64,000 nucleotides of DNA from Flavobacterium notoginsengisoli. GTDB taxonomy: Bacteria > Bacteroidota > Bacteroidia > Flavobacteriales > Flavobacteriaceae. Location: assembly GCF_014207905.1 (NCBI RefSeq), contig NZ_JACHLB010000001.1:496001-560000 (forward strand), read 5' to 3'. A program made the translations under genes and the position numbers. This document shows, piece by piece, positions 17,029 to 30,000 of this stretch (position 1 is its first letter; each line of letters starts with the position of its first letter). The notes below the pieces were generated by a model that worked only from the letters and a program-made list of their open reading frames with translations, did no database searches and was not told the DNA's origin.

Positions 17029-18009
17029 TTAATCGTGAACTGGACTCTGCGTACAAGGACAGTTACTGATTGATTGTAAGAAATCGAATCCGATTGTGAT
17101 CGAATGTGTTCCTGAATTATAGCTTCCAAGTCCGTTAAACATCATTTGATATGAATAAGCGAAATAGAACTTAGATTTCATAAAACCAGCCATTGGACCT
17201 GCTGCCAACGGTTTTGGAAATTGGTCGTTTAAGAAACGGTATGAAACTCCAATCCAATAATAATCTTCGTAACGATTGTAACGTCTGTATTTGAAGTTGA
17301 AATCGGTTGTAGAACGTCCGTCACTCGCAAAGTATTGCAAGAAAACTGATGGTTCGTATTCGATACGTCTATTTTCTCCATCTTTGAAAGTAAATCCAGA
17401 ATAAACCTGAAAGTTTGAAAGCAAATCTGGTTCGTTTGTTCTTTCTTTAGTCAAGTTTTTCTTTAAAACGTTATTGGCATTAAAACTTAAATAAAAGCCT
17501 TTAAAACGATACAAAGCACTAATATCAAAGTTGTTGTTTGATGTTTGGCGATTGTCAGTTACTGTCGGATCTATCGGTCCTCCTGGAGCATTTACATCTC
17601 CGATGAAATTTCCTGTTTCTAAACGAAAGCTATTGAAGTTATACGAAATACCAAAAGACAAATATTGCTCTGAATAATAATCTAAGATAAGGTGATGCGC
17701 AAACGAAACCTTAGCTCCGGTTTGTCTAGTATTTCCGTTGCTATCATTGTACAATGACAAACCAACTCCTGAACGGTCTAAAACACGAAAATCGGCATAC
17801 AATGATTGGTTATCTGGCGCATCTTTAATTCCAACCCACTGCGTAAGACCATTGGCTCTAATACGAAGATTATCTCCAATTCCGGCATAAGCAGGTGAAA
17901 GAATAAAAGGGTTATCAGCCAAATACTGAGTAAACACTGGTAGGTTTAACTCTTGGCTGTAACTTGTTGTTACAGCCATGAGTACTAAGGATAGAATAAA
18001 CTTTTTCAT
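17029..18009 (-). CDS. sprF: PorP/SprF family type IX secretion membrane protein
   Basis: 326 aa from the ATG at 18007-18009, which gives a clean signal peptide (MKKFILSLVLMAVTTSYSQ). A start nine codons upstream would extend it with a non-signal sequence. Family marks are LNLPVFTQYLADNPFILSPAYAGIGDNLRIRANGLTQWVGI and alternating amphipathic strands of an outer-membrane barrel. In F. johnsoniae SprF is needed for SprB to reach the surface through the type IX system, and it lies directly after sprB as here. The C-terminus has an unusual SNCPCTQSPVHD tail. The 44-base gap to sprB suggests co-transcription. Confidence 0.92.
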   Translation of the reverse strand: MKKFILSLVLMAVTTSYSQELNLPVFTQYLADNPFILSPAYAGIGDNLRIRANGLTQWVGIKDAPDNQSLYADFRVLDRSGVGLSLYNDSNGNTRQTGAKVSFAHHLILDYYSEQYLSFGISYNFNSFRLETGNFIGDVNAPGGPIDPTVTDNRQTSNNNFDISALYRFKGFYLSFNANNVLKKNLTKERTNEPDLLSNFQVYSGFTFKDGENRRIEYEPSVFLQYFASDGRSTTDFNFKYRRYNRYEDYYWIGVSYRFLNDQFPKPLAAGPMAGFMKSKFYFAYSYQMMFNGLGSYNSGTHSITIGFDFLQSISNCPCTQSPVHD

Positions 18010-18053
18010 TGTAATAATTTTTTTAGATAACATCATTTGGGGCTATAATTTTG

Positions 18054-21000
18054 TTATCTGTATAAAGTGAAGTGTCCAACAAACTCTCTTGGATCTTTCG
18101 GGTCATTTAACTTAAGAACGTACCAGTAATCTCCGGTTGGCAATTCATTTCCATTGTATTTACCATCCCATTTCTGACCAACACGGTATTTCGCTACTAC
18201 TCTACCGTATCTGTCGAAAATATCGAATGTTAATTCTTTGTATGCTAATGCACCACAGTCAGGACCAATTGTTGTATTTGTACCTGTTCCGTTTGGTGTG
18301 AAATAGTTTGGCATACAGAAATCATAGAAAATACCATGAAGAATTATTGTTTTCTCACAACCGTTTTTATCTCTAACTGTTACTGGATAATCACCAGTTT
18401 TATAGATTCTATATGTATTAGATGATGAGAATGCTTCTCCATTGAAACTGTACTCATAAGGAGCAATACCACCAGAAGCTTTCACTTCAAGAATGTTGAT
18501 GTCTTTACTTGAATTTGTTACATCTACTAAATCTAATTCAGCAACTGCATTAATAGTAAATGGTACAGTTTGTTTTCTACAATCATTAGTATGTCTTGCT
18601 ACGATAAAGTGTTGTCCAGGAGCCACATTTGTAAAGATGTTACTTGGCTGGAATGTTCCGTTGTCAAGAGCATAATCAATATCTGCAGGGTTTGTATTAG
18701 AAGCATCAACAGTTACTACCACTCTATTCGCTTGTGCATTATCAATACAGTCATACGTTACCTCAGCAATTGGATTAAGAATTACTGGTTCTGGCATATT
18801 AACTTGAACAGGAATGCTACATAAGTTCGTATCTCTAACATAAACTGTATGTGTTCCTCCTGAAAGACCAGTGTAATCTACTGTTGTTCCGTTCACAGGA
18901 ACGAATGGACCTTTTTCGTTATCAAGACTTGCAAAATATGGCGCTGTTCCTCCAGCAATTTCAATGCTAAATGCTCCATCTTTATCTCCTTCACAAATTT
19001 CAGGAATCATAGAATTTGGCACTTCATAAGCGATTAAAATTCCAGGCTGATCAACTGTAATCTCATGTGAATTAATACAACCTAAAATATCTTGAACAAG
19101 AACAGTATAAGTACCAGCAGCTAAACCATCAAAAACGCCATTGTCTAAAAATTGATCTAAATGCGGTTCAATTGCATATTTAATAACTCCCGTTCCACCA
19201 GAAGCGGTAATGGTAATTTTACCAGTCTTATCTCCGTTACATTTAACTGGCTCAACAGTATAATCAGAATTTAATGCCGTTAATGTTTCAGTAACTACAA
19301 ATTGTTCGTCACGCTGACAATCTTCACTCATAACATGAACGAAATAAGTTCCTGCATAAAGTTGTGTGAAAAGACCATCTGCTTGAGCAGGTCTAATTTC
19401 GTTTTTAGCACTATCTAATAGAGAGTATTGGTAATTTCCTAAACCTCCTTTTGCAACAGCATTAACAATTGCACTGTTTTCTCCTGTACAATTTACATGT
19501 GCATAATTCAAGTCTAATTCGATAGTTAATGGCTCAATTGGTGAAACTTTTACTTCTCCAGATGCCTCGCTCACACAGCCTAAATTATCTGTTACGAAAT
19601 AACGATGTGCTCCAACCGAAACTGAGAATGTCACTGAACTATTGAAGCTTCCTAATGAAGTAATTCCATCTTCGCTATAAGTATAAGGACCTGTACCACC
19701 TGTTGCTGTAAGCGTTAGAGTAGCATCAGTTAAACAAGTAACACGAGTTTCTTGAGCTAAACTTGCTTCCACTTTTACAGGATTGTTGATTGTCACATTT
19801 GCTGATGTAGCTTGGCAACCAAATGAATCTACTACAGTAACTGTGTAGTTTCCTGCAATTAAACCTGTAAATACATTTGAATCCTGAGGAATTGAAGTTA
19901 TTACTTCACCATCAGCTGTTGTGTGGTTTAATGTATAAGTGTAATTCGCACCTTCTCCTCCTGTTGGAATTGAAACTGTAATAATACCATTATCATCTCC
20001 ATAACAAGTCAATACTGGAGTAGTAGCTACTGCCGTGAATTGAATTGGATCTGGAATCACTAAGTCTACAACATCTGAAGCAATACATCCTTCGCTATCT
20101 TTTACATTTACAATGTAGTGTCCAGGAGTTAAATTCTCAAAGTAGAACTCTTCAGAATAGTCATGGCTTACAGGACCAACTAATTCAAAGAAGTGACCAC
20201 CTGGCCATCCGCCATCTACAGCAACTGAAATTGTACCATCATTTCCGCCTGCAGCACAAGTAATTCTTGTATGAGATACGGTAATAGTCAATGGAGTAAC
20301 TGGTTGTGTAATTTCGAAAGCTCCAGTAACCTCACATTCAGGGCTGTTAACTAATCTTGCTACAATTGTGTATTTACCGGCAATTAAGCCTGTTAATGGA
20401 AGCGTAACTCCAGTTGTTCTTCCCGTAACATTGCCAGTTGGACCAGTGATAGTGTAATCAAATATTCCTGCTTCGTCTGAAGGAAGTGGTTGAGTATCTA
20501 CCATCGTGATTTCTACATTTCCATCTGATGTTCCGTAGCAAATTTCAGTCTGAATAGCTTTCACATCAAGAACAAATGTGTTTGGATTAAATACGTGGTG
20601 GTAATCTGAAATTACACATCCAGTCGCAGGATTTAAAACAGAAATTAAGTAATCTCCTATTCCTAATCCTGAGAATAATCCAGTATTGTTCATTACAGGT
20701 GCAAAAACAGTTCCGTTTGTACCGCTAATAGTGTACTCTAGAGGAGCTGTTAAAGTTCCTGTTATTGGAACATTTACTTGAATTGTTTCATTGTTAACAC
20801 AAGTAATAGGTGTTGTAACAGTGAAAGTAATATCATCTAAAGAAGTAAACGGTGCAATTTGAATTGGTGTTGCAGATGTTCCCACACAACCATTTTCATC
20901 AAATACTTTCACTGTATAAGTTCCTCCTGTACGATCATTTACAGTATAAGTTGTTGAAGTACCACTTTGAAGGATATCTGTACCTTTAATAAATTGGTAC

Positions 21001-24000
21001 AAGATATATTTACCAGAACCTCCCGTAACGTTATCAATCGAAATTGTAGCATTGTTTCTAGTGTTTCCTGTTGTACAAGCAAATTCTGTATAGCTTGTTG
21101 TAGCTACAACTTCTGCAGGCTCATCAACTAGAATTGACATTGGTAATTCACAACCTCTACCAGATTTTACTGTTACCGTGTAAGTACCGTAAGCTAAATT
21201 TTTAAACTCTGATGAAACCTGATCAACAATATTTACACCAGGGCCAGAAATACTGTATGTATAAACTGGATTATCATTAGTATCTGAAATACTTACTGAG
21301 ATTGCTCCGTCAGAGAATCCTTTACAAGAAACTTTTCTAGGAGTTAATACCATTCCTAAAATACTAGTAGGAACTGTAATTTCTTCTGTGATTTCTTTCT
21401 CGCAATTAGTACCTAAATCTCTAACTTTAAATGTATAAACTCCTGAAGACAATCCTGTAAAGTCTGAATTTACTTGAGAAGTCAACCAGTTGTCTTTTGT
21501 ATACACATAGTTATTTGCTGGTGTTACAGATCCTCCAGTTGCAAACAATGTAATTGTTCCGTCAGCATTGTTACAAATTGGAAGCGTTGTCTCAGCTCTT
21601 AAAGTTAATGGTTCGAAAACCGTAACTGGGGTTGTCGCTTTTACTGCACATTGGTTTTTATCCCATACCCAAACTGTATAATCTCCTGGATCTGTTACGA
21701 TAAAGAAATTATCATCTTGATATTGAACTCCATCTAAGCTGTATTGTAATTTTGCTAATCCTGTTGCAGCGATGTCAATTCTGTATCCTGCTGCGCTAGC
21801 ACATTGGCTTGCCACAGTTACACTGTTGATTACCGGCATTGGATCTAATGAAATGTGTACATTTTGGAATCTGTTACATCCATTAATATCTTTTACATAT
21901 ACATCGTAAGAATCAAATAGTGGTGCTACTTGAGCCGTAATAAACGATTTAATATTTGAAGATTGATAATCTGCATCAACTGGAGTTGTTCCTGCTGGTA
22001 CAAATGCATACACATATCCTGGAGTTCCGCCAGAAATACTAGCTGGATCAACCGTGATTACAGCTCCTGTTGTACTTGTTTGACAGTTTTGATTTTTAAC
22101 TGTAATATTAATTAAACTAATGTCAACTGGTGTTGGTTGCGTAATTTCAACTGTATTTGAAGTTACTGTACACTCAGGGTAAGTATTTTGAGTTACCTCA
22201 ACTGTATAATTTAATCCAGCTAATAATCCTGTAATTACATAAGGATTGTTCGTTGCTGCATCAATATTAGTTCCTGTTGCACCAGCAACTGGAGCTCCAG
22301 CTAAAAGAACTCTGTAATCATATAATCCAGTGTAATTTTCAATATTAATTGTAATTGCACCATCATTGAATCCATCACAGCTAACCATTGTTGAAGCAGT
22401 TGCTGTAACAGTCATTAAGTCATATAATTTTACTTCGTAAGCACTTGAAATAACAGTACAACCAGTAGTTACATCTGTAATTTTAAATTGATATGTATGA
22501 CCTGCTTGTGGTGCTACATAATTAAATGTATTATCACCTGGATTTACTGCAGTTGCAGGAGTACTATATGATGCTCCATCTACAGAAACTTGGTATTCGA
22601 AGTTGTATGGAGTTGCTCCACCAACGATATCAACTCTAATTGTTTCTAATCCTCCGTTTTTACAATCAGCTAAAGTTACTAATGAAGGTGTAGCCGAAAC
22701 TAATTGTGGGAATGGATTAACATCTAAATCAAAAGAGTCAACACAACCTTTTAAATCTTTAACATAGTACGTTAAATGTTGAATAGAACCATTATCAAAA
22801 ACTTTGAAAGTGTTTGTAGTGTACCAATCTGTTCCATTATCGCTATATGTAAAATTCGCAATTGGCTCAGTAGCTCCACCATGATTACCCGTAACCGTAA
22901 CAACTGTTTCTCTAATAACATTTGCTGGAGTACAAGTGAATGCTGTTGCTGTTGCATCTGCCACAGCTAATGCTGGAGCAGCAATAATAATATTATTTTG
23001 AGTTACTGGACATGATCTTGCTGATGATACTGTAACACTATAAGTTCCTGCCGCTAATCCAGTGAATAAACCAATATTTTGTGTAACTGGTAATCCAACA
23101 GTTGGAGTTAACGTGAAAGTATATTGTTGGTTATCTGCAAGTGCAGCTCCTGTAAGTTCTACTAAAATTTGTCCGTTTGCTCCATTACCTTGCGTAGTAT
23201 CACAACTTGGCGAAGTTGGTGTTGCATTATAAGTAATAAGAGTCGGATTAGTCATAATAACAGCATTAGTCGTTACAGGACATGAATGAGCATCTGTAAT
23301 AGTAAATGTGTAAGTACCAGCGCCTGTTGCTCCATTTACAGCGTAATCTGCCGTAGTTGCTGTAGCACTTGGGAATGGAATAGGTGTTGAGTCTAAAATT
23401 CCATCTTTAGTAACTGTATAGCTAAATGGTGCATAACCACCAATTACTTCTAATTTAATTGATCCGTCTACTGGTCCACAGAAAATTTCAGTCTGTTTTT
23501 TCGCAGAAGCAAAAATCTGACCTTTAATTTCAACCGGAACAGATGTTACTGCCTCACATCCAAACTGATCTTTAACCGTAATTTGATATGTACCTGGTCC
23601 TAAATCTACAAATGTGTTAGTTCCGCTCCATGTTACACCGTTATCAATACTATATTGGTAAACTGGCGTATATGCAGGTGTTCCCGGTGTAGTTGCATTT
23701 ACAATAATTGTCGCACCTTGCCCAGCACCTGTACCTGTATAACAATAAACTGATGCTGCATCAATTGAAGCAACTGGTTCTATTGGTGTAGTCAAATCGA
23801 ATGGTTTTGTTACAACGCAACCATTAGCATCTTTAACAGAAACTGAGTAAGTACCAGCTTTTGTAAGACCTGTAAAGATTCCATCTGTGTTTGAAGGTAA
23901 AACTGCACTTCCTGGAGCAGGTTCTGTAACTGTATAAGTATAAGTTCCCCATCCTCCAGCTGCTGTAACATTTACCGCACCTGTCGTTTTACAACCTAGT

Positions 24001-27000
24001 GGTGTAACAACCATACTGAAATCTAATGCTGTTGTAATAGTATCAATATTGAAATCAATAAAATCTGAACAGTCCGTTTCAGTATCTGTTACTGTTATTC
24101 TATGAGGTCCTGGAGTCAATAATGTTAAATCGATTGTTCCTGATGTCATTGCAACAGCACCATTTGTATCTAACACATAATTATAACCTGTATTTGTACC
24201 TGTTTCAAAACCAGTTACTAAGAAACTAGCTTTTCCATCATCTGCGCCTAAACAAGTTATATTAGTTATAGATTGTCCTTTGATATCAATTTTAATGACA
24301 TCTTCAACTTTATATGGCAATTGTTTAATACAGCCATTTGCATCGGTAACTTGGAAAACATAATCTCCTGGCAATAGATTTGTAAATACTGGATTTGCAA
24401 AATTATTTACTGCTGCCGAAAGAGGCGAAACAATTTGATATGACAATGGTCCGATACCATTTGTAACATTTTGAATTTCTACGCTAGTTGTTAATCTAGA
24501 ACAAGTAATTGGATCTGGCTGATTAAAATCAAAATCTGTCGGAGGATTTAACCATAAGATATTTACCGATCCTGTCTTAGGGCAATTGTTTGCATCTCTT
24601 ATAGCATAAGAAATATTTTGACTTGCTCCATTTTCAGTTACATAATATGTTGTTTCTGTACTGAAAGCACTATTATTGAAACTGTATTCATAAGTACCCG
24701 TACCTCCTGTTGCTGATAAAACAACCTTAGCTTGTTGTGGTGCATTATTTGGACCACATTTTGGCTGATCAATTGTTGGTGTACCTAAAACTAAATCAGC
24801 TGGTTCACCAAGAACTGCAGGTCCTGTAACTTCACAACCTAAATCATCTTTGATAATGTATGTGAAACTTCCTGCTGCTAAACCTGTAAACACTCCATTG
24901 TTCGTTTGTACTACCGGAGCAGCTGGTGCTGGTAATGTACGTGTAAGTGTATATGTATAAGTTCCTTTTCCTCCAGTTGCCGATAATTCAATTGATCCAT
25001 TAGAACCACCATAACATAATGGCTGTACTGGTGTTACAGTTGGAATAATAGGCACATTCGGTTCAATTATTACAGAACTAGTTTGTGCAATACAGTTATT
25101 TACATCTCTAATTTGGAATGTATATGTACCTGCATTAGCAGAAGTTACTGTGAAATCAAATGCTGTTAATCCAGTTCCTACTGGCACAAACGCAGTATAC
25201 GGATCTGAATCTTTTTTATATGAATATTCGAAATCTCCGGTTCCTTTTGTAATCGTAACGTGAATGATTGCATCCTCGATTGTTGTACCATCAGCAGCAC
25301 AAGCAATTACTTTAGTTGGATCTGCTTTTGCAGTTGGTTTTTCGTTTATGTCGATTGTATGAGTAATTGGACAACCATTTTTGTTTTTAACAATGATGGT
25401 TTGAGTTCCCGAATTAAGACCTGTTGCGGCATAAGTTGTACCGGTAACACCTACGAAACCTCCTCCATTTACACTTATAGTATATGGTGCCATTGTTGGA
25501 GTTGGATCTGTTATAGTAACATTAACCACAAAATTTCCTTGCGCAACACATCTATCAGCAACAGCTAAACTAAAGTCTGGATCTGGATCTTTAGGCAATA
25601 CAATTGTAGTTGTAGCTTGTTTGATACAATCATAAGAATCTTTAGCAAAAATATAATATGTTCCTGCTGCTAAATTGAATGTTCCACTTGTTTGCCAAGC
25701 TGAACTTACTGTTGGTAAAGCACCTGTAGTATTTACAAAATAAGAATAAGGCCCTGTACCATCTTTTGCTTCAGCAATGATAGTTCCTAAAGTGCTACAA
25801 TTTTCATTTTTAAGTATAGTCGCTTTTACTGATAATTCTACAGAAGATTCTTTAATGTAGAAAGGATCAGATGCTTTTTTACATCCGTTATTTGGTCCTC
25901 CATTTTCAGTAAATGTAATGTAATAGTATCCTGGAACCATATTTCCTACCGCTGGAAGCGCTGGATAAGTTATTGGTTGAGGATCTCCAACATTGTAAGT
26001 CAATACTCCTGTAACAGGAAGATTAGACTGATTCGTGAATATTTGATAACTAATAGAGGTAGCCGCTGCATCATAACCTGAAATGTTAATTGAAACACTT
26101 CCATCATTTGCTCCTTTACAACTAACATTTTTAGCTGTAACAACTGGCGCTAATGTAGAATTTCCAGGAATTGGAATATTAGCAGTATTAACAAAATCAC
26201 AACCTGTATCACCATCATGAACCACAAATGTGTATGTCACACCTGGAGTTAAACCTGTAAAAGTTTTAGTGTCACCTCCTACAACATCTGGTGCAACGAA
26301 GCTAGTTGAGAATGGTGGTACATTACTAGTAAGAATACCAAATGTATAATTAGTTCCTAAAGGAGAAGCTTTTACTGTAACAACCGCAGTACCGCTTGAA
26401 CAGTTAGGAGCAGAGGTATCAATAACAACTAATAAATCACTAGGTGGAGATGTTATCGAAATATCTTCAGAATGTTTACATCCGTTTGCATCTACAGCTG
26501 TTACAGTGTAGATACCAAAGTTAATTAGGTCATTAAATGTATGATTTTCTCTAGCTGTAGCAGCATAAGGATTAAAAGGAATTATGTCACCAAAGTTATT
26601 AGTAATATAATATGTAAATGGTGCTGTACCTCCCATAACATTTTGTACAATTACAGAACCTAATGTATATGTTCCTCCCGTACATTGAATGTTTACTTTA
26701 TCTAATGTGAAAGTTATCGCATTCGGTTGAGCAATATTAATATTTCCAGTACCTGTACATCCTTTAGAATCTGTAACCGTAACTGTATAATCACCCGCAG
26801 CTAAGCCAGTCGTTTGTGCACCATAATCTTGATAAGTAGGACTAGTTCTTTCTACTCTAAAGGTAAATGGACCAACACCTCTTGTATCATCAGTTGTAAT
26901 ACTAATTGCAGCTGTTTCATCTCCATTACATTTAATAGATTGTACTTCTGAAATATTAGTAATTGCTGGTGGTACAGGAATAGTTACATTAACAGCAACA

Positions 27001-30000
27001 GTTGTTTCTGTTGAACAACCATCTGAAGTTACTCTGAAATAATAATCACCATCAACAGTTGGATTAAATGTTGTACCAGTAGAAGCATAAGTTCCACCTG
27101 TTCCTAATTTGTATTCGTAAGTATAATTAATACCATCACCTCCAGTCGCAGACAAATCAATTTGTGCAGCTGTTGCTGTTGGTGGTACAGTAGTACAAGT
27201 AAGATCTTTAATTAAATCTGCCTTAATTGTCAATATATCATTAACCGTTATTGATGTAGTTCTCTCGCAACCATGGTCATCTTTTATTCCTAAAGTATAT
27301 GTTCCTGGTCCTGTAATTGTTTTTACAGGATTTGTATCATATGTTCCGTCAAGACCATACGTTATGTTTAAATTGTTATATGTAGAACCAGTAATTGTTA
27401 CATTAAAGTTTGTTCCTGAATAACATTGTGCAGCAGTTATTGGATTAATTGTAGGAGGAGTATCTGTAATAATATTTACAGGAATATTTTGACGACAATT
27501 TCCATCTTTATTAATAACATAACCAGTGTAAGAAAGACCATCAACACTAGTATCTTTATTAAATACCCCAGTAGTATTATAATCTGCAGGGAATGTAGGA
27601 GCTGGATCACCAGTTTTTACAAGTGCATAATATAATGTTGTTCCTGTTGCTGTTGCACTAAGTTTAATATCCGTTTTTGCATTTGAACAATAAACGTGTG
27701 AAGCTGTAGCTGCAAAAGCAGTAATAGCAACTGGTTCTGTTAGAGTCACTTCGCTTATAGCAAAACATTGCGTTGCTGTATTTGTAACCGTAAAGGTATA
27801 TTTCTGACCACCAGATAATCCTGAGTAAGTAATAACATCACCTAATACCGCTGGAGTTGAAGTAATTGTTCCAGTAACATCTCCAACTAAAGTGTAAGTG
27901 TAATCTCCTGTTCTGTTTCCAGAAACTGTAAATTCAATAGAACCATTATTTGCTCCATTACAAGTTACATTGCTGATCATTTTACCAACTGACTGAATAG
28001 CTACAACATCTAAAATTTCATAATCTCCTGTAATTGTACAATTATTAGCATCAGTTACTCTAAAGTAATAATGACCTGGAGTTAAGTTATTAAAAGTATG
28101 ATTTCTATTCGTACCGTTTACTGAAACTATACTTGCTGTTGGACTAGTAATTTCATATTTAAATGGTCCAACACCGTGTGTAAATGCTAAAGTTAAATTT
28201 GCATTTCCTGCAGCACAAGTAATAGCATTTGATGGTGTTATTGTAAGTAATTGTGGAGGATCCAAAGCATCTATTGTAACTCCAGTTGGAACTACATATG
28301 AACATCCGCTAGCATCAAATACTTCTACCGTTACATTACCTGCTGTAGTTGTACTATAAGTATTTGAAGTAACTGGCGTTTGACCGTTATAGCTATATCT
28401 GTAAAGATTTGGAGCTGGGAACGGAGTACCTCCAGAAGCCGTAACTTCAATTGTTGCAGCTTGAGGACCGTTTGAAGTATCACAACTCAATTTTACATCT
28501 ACATCAGCCGTTGCATTTAATCCATTTATTGGTTCTATAATAGTAACCGTTTTGGGGTCCGAAGCACATTTTTTAGCATCAATAACAACAACACTATAGC
28601 TTCCTGCACCTAAGTTTTCAAATAAATTTGTTGTCTGTGTAATTTTAGCTCCTGCTGGAGAAATTGGCGTTACTTCATAAGTAAAGGTACCTACTGGAGT
28701 AGCATTTACAGTAATGCTTCCTGTTGAATTTCCTTTACATAAAACGTCAACTTTACTTGTTGTAAAATCTGGTTTTACAGTTGAGTTTACAGTTTGAGAA
28801 ATTACAACAGTACAACCTTTACTATCTGTAATCTCAAAATAATAAGTTCCAGCTAAACGAGGTACAGTAAATGTATTTGAACCTGCAGCTACATTAGTAT
28901 AAAGCCCTGTAAAAGGAGCTCCCGTTGTGTTTGTTCTGTATCTGTAATCTGGATATCCATCTTGAATTGTAACTCCAATGATAGCCTCTGGGCTAGTTGG
29001 ATCACAAGTTAAATCTGTATCAATTTTTGCGCTAGCTGATAATGGCGCAGCTATTGTTTGCTCAGCTAAATCTGCTGTACAACCTGTTACAATATCTCTA
29101 ACTGTAATAGTATATTTTCCTGGAGTTAATCCTGGGAATGTTCCTGAACCTTGGTAATTTACACCATCTAAGCTATACTCATAGTTTGGATTTGGCTGTG
29201 GTGCTACAGATGGAGTTGCAATTAATGTTGCTCCAGCGCCTCCAGCACAATAAGAAGATGTTACACTTATAGTTGCTGATGGATTTACTGAGCCATTAAT
29301 TGTAAATGTTTGTCCTGTAACTGTACAACCCGTTAAATCTGTAACCGAAACGCTGTAGTCTCCAGCATCAAGATTAATAAATTTATTGTCATTTACCTGA
29401 ACTTTTGGTGTTCCTGCTGGTGAAGTTGGTGTTACTGTATACGTGTAAGAACCAGAACCGTTTACTGCATTAATTTCAGCAGTACCTTTAACTAGACAAG
29501 TTACATGTGTAAGAGTTGGTGCATTTAAAGCTAATGCAGCCGTTGGTCCACCAACAATCACATTTTCGGTAATTGGACAGTTTGTAGTTAAATTTGTTAC
29601 GACAATACTATGACTTCCTGCACTTAATCCAGGAATTGTAATATCAAAAGGACTAGCTGTTGATGTTCCATTAACCACTGGTAACGCATCAACTTTATAA
29701 GAATAATTTGTACCTGCTGCAATTCCAGTTACAGTAAATGTAGCTGTACCATTGCTGTCTCCAAAACATTTTACAGGAGTTGATTTACTTCCTACTGTAA
29801 AACTTGCTGGAGGAGCTATCGTATGTTTATCAGTAAACTTACATTGATTAGCATCTCTTACTTCAAATGTATATTCAACATTAGCATCTAGACCATTAAA
29901 TATACCTGTAGTATTAGGACCAGCTGTTATTGGAGCAATAATTCTATATTCTAATGCTCCTGTAATAACAACACCAGAAGAATTTCTAACATTTGTGATT

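Noticed and set aside
25260..25568. Cys/Ser-rich plus-strand ORF (and similar ones at 32400 and 33639) inside sprB
   Set aside because: Antisense shadows of Thr/Asn/Val-rich codons; no promoter, no homology pattern.
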